Part shown: piece by piece, positions 59,881 to 64,000 of the stretch
How positions within the stretch are numbered: the stretch's first letter is position 1
How the letters are laid out: every line of letters starts with the position of its first letter
Assembly: GCF_035969385.1 (NCBI RefSeq)
Contig: NZ_JAYKKJ010000004.1
Coordinates: 341,538-405,537, forward strand
DNA length: 64,000 nt
From: SELP01 sp035969385
GTDB taxonomy: Bacteria; Pseudomonadota; Alphaproteobacteria; Rhodobacterales; Rhodobacteraceae
Direction of reading: 5' to 3'
Notes under the pieces: generated by a model
Databases searched by the model: none
Told to the model about the DNA's origin: nothing
Seen by the model: only the letters and a program-made list of their open reading frames with translations
Program-made: the position numbers and the translations under genes

Positions 59881-62289
59881 ATGAAAACCACCACCCGTGT
59901 GGCCGTCATCGGCGGCGGCGTTGTCGGATGTTCCGTTCTGTATCACCTGACCAAGCTGGGTTGGTCGGATGTGATGCTGATCGAACGGTCCGACCTGACA
60001 TCGGGGTCCACATGGCACGCGGCGGGCGGGTTTCATACGCTGAACGGCGATACCAATATGGCCGCGCTTCAGGGCTATACGATCAAGCTCTATCGCGAGC
60101 TGGAAGAGATCACCGGCATGTCCTGCGGGCTGCACCACGTGGGCGGGGTCACGCTGGCAGACAACAAGGACCGGTTCGACATGCTGGTCGCGGAGCGGGC
60201 CAAGCACCGCTACATGGGTTTGGAGACCGAGATTGTCGGTCCGGAAGAGATCGCCAAACTGGCCCCCATCGTGAACCTCGACGGGATCAAGGGCGCGCTT
60301 TACGATCCGCTGGACGGCCACCTTGATCCCTCCGGCACGACCCACGCCTATGCCAAGGCCGCCCGGATGGGCGGGGCCACGATCGAAACTCACTGCAAGG
60401 TGATCGAGACGAATCAACGCCCCAATGGCACATGGGACGTGGTGACCGAAAAGGGCACCATCCATGCCGAACATATCGTCAACGCCGGCGGCCTTTGGGC
60501 GCGCGAGGTGGGGGCGATGGCCGGTGTCTACCTGCCGCTGCACCCAATGGAGCACCAGTATCTGGTCACCGACGACCTGCCCGAGATTTACGAACGCGGC
60601 GAAGAACACCCCCACGTCATGGACCCCGCCGGGGAAAGCTATCTTCGGCAGGAAGGCCGGGGACTGTGCATCGGGTTCTATGAACAGCCCTGCCGGCCCT
60701 GGGCAGTGAAATGCACCCCGTGGGAGTTTGGGCACGAATTGCTGCCCGATGATTTCGACAAGATCGAAGAGTCCATCGCCTTTGCCTACAAGCGTTTCCC
60801 GGTGCTGGAACGCGCGGGCGTCAAGACGGTGATCCACGGCCCCTTTACCTTTGCCCCCGATGGCAACCCGCTGGTCGGCCCGGTGCCGGGCATGCGCAAC
60901 TATTGGTCCGCCTGTGGTGTCATGGCCGGGTTCAGCCAGGGCGGCGGCGTCGGCCTGATGCTGGCGCAATGGATGATCGAAGGCGAATGCGAACGGGATG
61001 TCAGCGCCATGGACGTGGCCCGGTTCGGCAAGTGGATCACACCGGGCTATACCCTGCCCAAGGTGATCGAGAACTATCAGCGCCGCTTCTCGGTCAGCTA
61101 CCCGAACGAGGAGCTTCCCGCCGCCCGGCCGCATCGCACCACGCCGATGTACGATATTTTCGACAGCATGGGCGCGGTCTGGGGCGCCCAATTTGGGCTT
61201 GAGGTCGTCAACTACTTTGCCCAAGGCGACGAGCCCCGCTATGAAACCCCGTCCTTCCGCCGGTCCAACGCGTGGGAGGCGACCGCGCGCGAGGTTCGCG
61301 CGGTGCGCGAGGGCGTCGGCATCAACGAAACACACAACTTCGGCAAGTTCCGGGTGACCGGGCCGAACGCGCGGGCGTGGCTGGACCGGATCATGGCGGG
61401 CCGCATCCCGGCCCCCGGTCGCCTGTCGCTGACACCGATGCTGTCGCCCAAGGGGCGGCTTCTGGGGGATTTCACCGTCTCCTGTCTGGCCGAGGGTGAT
61501 TTCCGCCTGACGGCCTCTTACGGGGCGCAGGCGCAGCATCTGCGCTGGTTCGAAATGAACGCGGCGGACGGCGCGCAGGTCGAAAACACCTCGGACAGCC
61601 TGACCGGGTTTCAGATTGCCGGGCCAAAAGCGCGGGAAGTGCTGGCCGCCTGCACCCTGTCGGATGTCACCGACATCCGGTTCCTTGACGCGCGCAAGAT
61701 GGTCGTGGGTCAGGTGGACTGCATCGTTCAGCGGGTCAGCTATACCGGCGATCTGGGATACGAGATTTTCTGCAACCCGATGGATCAGCGGCAATTGTGG
61801 GAAACCCTATGGGCCGCGGGTCAGCCGCACGGGATGAAGCCCTTCGGGATGCGGGCGATGATGAGCCTGCGTCTGGACCGGTTCTTCGGCTCGTGGATGC
61901 GGGAGTTTTCGCCAGATTATACCCCCGCCGAAACCGGGATGGACCGCTTCATCGCCTGGAAGAAGAACGTGGATTTCATCGGCCGTGCGGCGGCCGAGGC
62001 GGAACGGGCCACTCCCCCCGCCCGTACGCTGATGACCTTCGAGGTCGATGCCGACGACGCCGATGTGGTCGCCTACGAGCCGGTCTTTATCGGCGGCGAG
62101 GTGAAAGGGTACTGCACCTCGGGCGGCTATTCGCATCACGCGGGCAAATCCATCGCTTATGCGCTGGTGCCGCGCGACGCCGCGTCGCCCGATCTGGAGG
62201 TCGAGATCGAAATCCTTGGGTCGCGCCGGAAGGCCCGCGCGATCAGCACCCCGATGTTCGACCCCGAGGGAGAGCGGCTTCGCGGCTAG
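59881..62289 (+). CDS. Dimethylglycine/sarcosine dehydrogenase-type flavoprotein
   Basis: 802 residues. N-terminal DAO domain with FAD motif VAVIGGGVVGCSVLYHL and SGSTWHAAGG, whose His is the covalent FAD site in dimethylglycine and sarcosine dehydrogenases; FAO_M linker (about 370-420); C-terminal GcvT folate-binding and GcvT_C barrels (about 425-800, YTGDLGYEIF). It oxidatively demethylates an N-methyl glycine and passes formaldehyde to tetrahydrofolate. GGAGGA at 59871 sets the ATG at 59881. No betaine-degradation partner is adjacent; it stands alone, so the exact substrate is inferred. Confidence 0.88.
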   Translation: MKTTTRVAVIGGGVVGCSVLYHLTKLGWSDVMLIERSDLTSGSTWHAAGGFHTLNGDTNMAALQGYTIKLYRELEEITGMSCGLHHVGGVTLADNKDRFDMLVAERAKHRYMGLETEIVGPEEIAKLAPIVNLDGIKGALYDPLDGHLDPSGTTHAYAKAARMGGATIETHCKVIETNQRPNGTWDVVTEKGTIHAEHIVNAGGLWAREVGAMAGVYLPLHPMEHQYLVTDDLPEIYERGEEHPHVMDPAGESYLRQEGRGLCIGFYEQPCRPWAVKCTPWEFGHELLPDDFDKIEESIAFAYKRFPVLERAGVKTVIHGPFTFAPDGNPLVGPVPGMRNYWSACGVMAGFSQGGGVGLMLAQWMIEGECERDVSAMDVARFGKWITPGYTLPKVIENYQRRFSVSYPNEELPAARPHRTTPMYDIFDSMGAVWGAQFGLEVVNYFAQGDEPRYETPSFRRSNAWEATAREVRAVREGVGINETHNFGKFRVTGPNARAWLDRIMAGRIPAPGRLSLTPMLSPKGRLLGDFTVSCLAEGDFRLTASYGAQAQHLRWFEMNAADGAQVENTSDSLTGFQIAGPKAREVLAACTLSDVTDIRFLDARKMVVGQVDCIVQRVSYTGDLGYEIFCNPMDQRQLWETLWAAGQPHGMKPFGMRAMMSLRLDRFFGSWMREFSPDYTPAETGMDRFIAWKKNVDFIGRAAAEAERATPPARTLMTFEVDADDADVVAYEPVFIGGEVKGYCTSGGYSHHAGKSIAYALVPRDAASPDLEVEIEILGSRRKARAISTPMFDPEGERLRG

Positions 62290-62331
62290 AGCGGCTTTGC
62301 GGCGCGGCGATTCGCCGGTAGGGAGAGGGGC

Positions 62332-62928
62332 ATGGAAACACCGGTCCTGATCCTTGCCGCCGGGCGGTCGTCGCGCATGCGCGGGGCGGACAAACTGTTG
62401 CAGCCGGTTGGCGGCGTCCCGTTGTTGCGGCGGCAGGTCCTGTCAGCCATGACCACGGGCGGGCGGGTTATGGTGGCGCTCCCCGGCCCGAATGATCCGC
62501 GGGCCGCTGTTCTGCAGGGGCTTCCGGTGGCAATCGTTCCGGTTCCGGATGCGGCGCAGGGGATGTCGATTTCGCTCCGGCGCGGGGTGCGTGCCCTGCC
62601 CGATTGTGACCGGTTCCTCGTGCTGCTGCCCGATCTGGCGGAATTGGCCCCCGAAGACCTGCGCGCCGTTCTGGACGCGCCCGGCACAGCACCCGACGCC
62701 CTGATCTGGCGCGGCGCGACCGAGGAGGGGAAGCCCGGTCATCCGATCCTGTTCGATGCCGCGCTGCGCCCCGACTTCGCCGATCTTTCAGGCGATACCG
62801 GCGGCGCCCCGATCATCGCTGCCCATGCCAACCGGGTGCATCTGGTCGCCCTGCCCGGCCAACGGGCCCGCCGTGATCTGGACACCCCCGAAGATTGGGC
62901 GGCATTCCGATTGGAAACCGGTCTGTGA
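62332..62928 (+). CDS. MobA-like nucleotidyltransferase
   Basis: 198 residues, NTP_transf_3 fold. Nucleotide loop VLILAAGRSSRMRGADKLLQPV, then AQGMSISLRRGV and LLPDLAEL (normally LGDQP in MocA, so the DMP/DQP motif is shifted to DLA), and GKPGHPILFDAAL. Family members make molybdopterin cytosine or guanine dinucleotide, or related cofactors. No xanthine- or CO-dehydrogenase gene is beside it. Follows the flavoprotein by 42 bases. Confidence 0.82.
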   Translation: METPVLILAAGRSSRMRGADKLLQPVGGVPLLRRQVLSAMTTGGRVMVALPGPNDPRAAVLQGLPVAIVPVPDAAQGMSISLRRGVRALPDCDRFLVLLPDLAELAPEDLRAVLDAPGTAPDALIWRGATEEGKPGHPILFDAALRPDFADLSGDTGGAPIIAAHANRVHLVALPGQRARRDLDTPEDWAAFRLETGL

Positions 62929-63047
62929 CCTTGATTTCGGTCCGTGATCCTGCCCGCCAAAAGAACTCAGCGGCGCATTGCACGCTATTGGAATTGTCTG
63001 AGGAATAATTCACAATCATAGCGTTATTTTAGCCCAAGGATATGAGT

Positions 63048-63962
63048 ATGACGAATCCGATGCTTGCCCCGTCGTCCGCCCCTGTTCTTCTTTCCCCTTT
63101 CTACGATGGCGACCACAGGATGGTACACCATGCGCCGCTAGCAGATGGACGCACGATCGTGGTCTGGGCCGGAACCGGAAGTGCGGCAGAGGGCTATGAC
63201 ATCTTTGCCCAGTTCTTGGATGAAACCGGGGCGCCGGTTGGGACCCCTTTCGTCGTCAACAGCTACTTGATCAGCGATCAGATCATGCCGCAGGTGACGG
63301 CCTTGCCCGGAGGTGGGTTTGTCGTCGCGTGGCAATCCTTCGCACAGGATGATTTTTCCATCACCGACCCTTATGATTCCCAATTTACCCTTCAGTACGG
63401 CATCTATTGCCAGACATTTGATGCGGCTGGTGCCCCCGTTGGCGGCGAGACGCTGGTAAATGAAAACACGGTCGGACATCAGTTCAAGCCGAAAATGCTC
63501 ACTCTGGATGATGGGGGTTACATCGTCTTCTGGGGGGAGTTGAGGGTCACGTATTTTCAACGTTTTGATGCTGACGGAAACAAGGTTGGCACGGCGACAA
63601 TGGTCCCGGCCATAGAAGAAGACGGCAGTTCGTTCCTTTTCGGTCCGTGGGGCGAATCCAACTTCGTCCAATTGGATGACGGTAATATTGCGGTCTTTTG
63701 GACCAAAACCACACAAACCGCCTCCCATGTCACGATCTTCGATCTTGACGGTGTTTTGGTGAACGAATTCGATGTTGGAGTTGGCAGCCAAACCATGATG
63801 GTCCAGCTCGAGAACGGCAACCTGTTCCTCGCATGGACCTCCCAGATGGATGGAATTGTGGGCAGCGGCGAAGCCACTCATATGATTGGTGCGGTCTACA
63901 CCCCGGCCGGCGAAGTGGTTGTCCTGGCGTGCCCCCATCGGGTGGTCCGGTTTGATTGTTAG
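63048..63962 (+). CDS. Secreted repeat protein, RTX/haemolysin-type N-terminal region, probably frameshifted
   Basis: 304 residues to a stop at 63960-63962. Repeats of about 70 residues follow one pattern: LADGRTIVVWAGTG...GYDIFAQFLDETGAPVGTPFVVN, then LPGGGFVVAWQSF...YGIYCQTFDAAGAPVGGETLVNE, then LDDGGYIVFWG...YFQRFDADGNKVG. Rhodobacteraceae RTX-type secreted proteins begin this way and continue into calcium-binding nonapeptides. AAGGA at 63036 fits the ATG at 63048 better than the one at 63042. The end VLACPHRVVRFDC does not continue the pattern; a C5 run at 63932-63936 sits just before, and the other frame is open to the window edge. Confidence 0.65.
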   Translation: MTNPMLAPSSAPVLLSPFYDGDHRMVHHAPLADGRTIVVWAGTGSAAEGYDIFAQFLDETGAPVGTPFVVNSYLISDQIMPQVTALPGGGFVVAWQSFAQDDFSITDPYDSQFTLQYGIYCQTFDAAGAPVGGETLVNENTVGHQFKPKMLTLDDGGYIVFWGELRVTYFQRFDADGNKVGTATMVPAIEEDGSSFLFGPWGESNFVQLDDGNIAVFWTKTTQTASHVTIFDLDGVLVNEFDVGVGSQTMMVQLENGNLFLAWTSQMDGIVGSGEATHMIGAVYTPAGEVVVLACPHRVVRFDC

Positions 63963-64000
63963 TGCATCGTGGGCCTCTGGTCCATCGGAACGATGCTTTC

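Noticed and set aside
59833..61794. Long minus-strand open frame opposite the dimethylglycine-dehydrogenase-like gene
   Set aside because: Antisense shadow; the plus-strand frame has intact FAD and GcvT motifs.
1..64000. CRISPR arrays, insertion sequences, tRNA or rRNA genes
   Set aside because: No regularly spaced direct repeats, transposase motifs, or cloverleaf/rRNA patterns were noticed by reading; a tRNAscan or ISfinder run would be decisive.

Overview
The window is ordinary chromosome of a Rhodobacterales alphaproteobacterium, probably from the marine Roseobacter side of the group. The DNA is GC-rich with strong third-position G/C bias. The order dusB-ntrBC-ntrYX-trkAH-hfq-hflX is an alphaproteobacterial hallmark, ispD and ispF are fused, and several family members (a SufBCD-linked membrane protein, a class II DAHP synthase, a LuxR solo, a dimethylglycine-dehydrogenase-like enzyme) are typical of Rhodobacteraceae. 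I see no rRNA, tRNA, CRISPR array, insertion sequence, prophage or plasmid feature.

Layout. 1-6.5 kb: tail of a LysR regulator, hpt, a COQ10/RatA-type START protein, an MmgE/PrpD protein, the ammonium transporter amt, and a translationally coupled minus-strand unit ispDF-pgpA-cinA C-terminal domain. 6.6-18.5 kb: the nitrogen-regulation and envelope block dusB-ntrB-ntrC-ntrY-ntrX-trkA-trkH-hfq-hflX. 18.5-24 kb: a penicillin-acylase-family hydrolase facing hflX, a beta-hydroxyacid dehydrogenase, then rpsB-tsf. 24-33.7 kb: LuxR solo, an M24 hydrolase resembling ectoine hydrolase, PhoR-like kinase, gamma carbonic anhydrase-gmk-yicC, a PAS protein, class II DAHP synthase and a GlxA-type regulator. 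33.8-39.6 kb: a complete branched-chain amino acid ABC transporter, interrupted between livF and livH by an AT-richer lipoprotein gene.

39.7-48.5 kb: a decayed saccharopine-dehydrogenase-family gene, a HupE/UreJ-type membrane protein and a DUF4198 protein whose start codons overlap head to head, pseudouridine catabolism (kinase plus glycosidase), a DUF502 protein, two very small secreted proteins, an orphan YejA-like binding protein, and an ArsC-aquaglyceroporin pair. 48.6-53.7 kb: an XRE-cupin regulator divergent from a tightly overlapping run of acyl-CoA ligase, DsbA-like protein, small potassium channel, YdjM-like protein and Bcr/CflA efflux pump, then an Excalibur-domain protein. 53.9-64 kb: mfd, a SufBCD-linked membrane protein, hemB, a SYLF lipoprotein, a dimethylglycine/sarcosine dehydrogenase-like flavoprotein, a MobA-like nucleotidyltransferase and an RTX-type secreted protein with a likely frameshift at the window edge.

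I found no large undescribed system. The most interesting items are small: a candidate small RNA of about 75 nt at 45138-45212 with a near-consensus promoter and an intrinsic terminator; a decaying gene recognisable from two fragments in different frames; the lipoprotein inserted in the liv operon; a TTGCAC-type direct repeat before the ntr operon with a one-mismatch copy before amt; and a -10 box sitting inside an inverted repeat upstream of an unknown gene. All functional statements are from reading the sequence and family knowledge; no database search was run.
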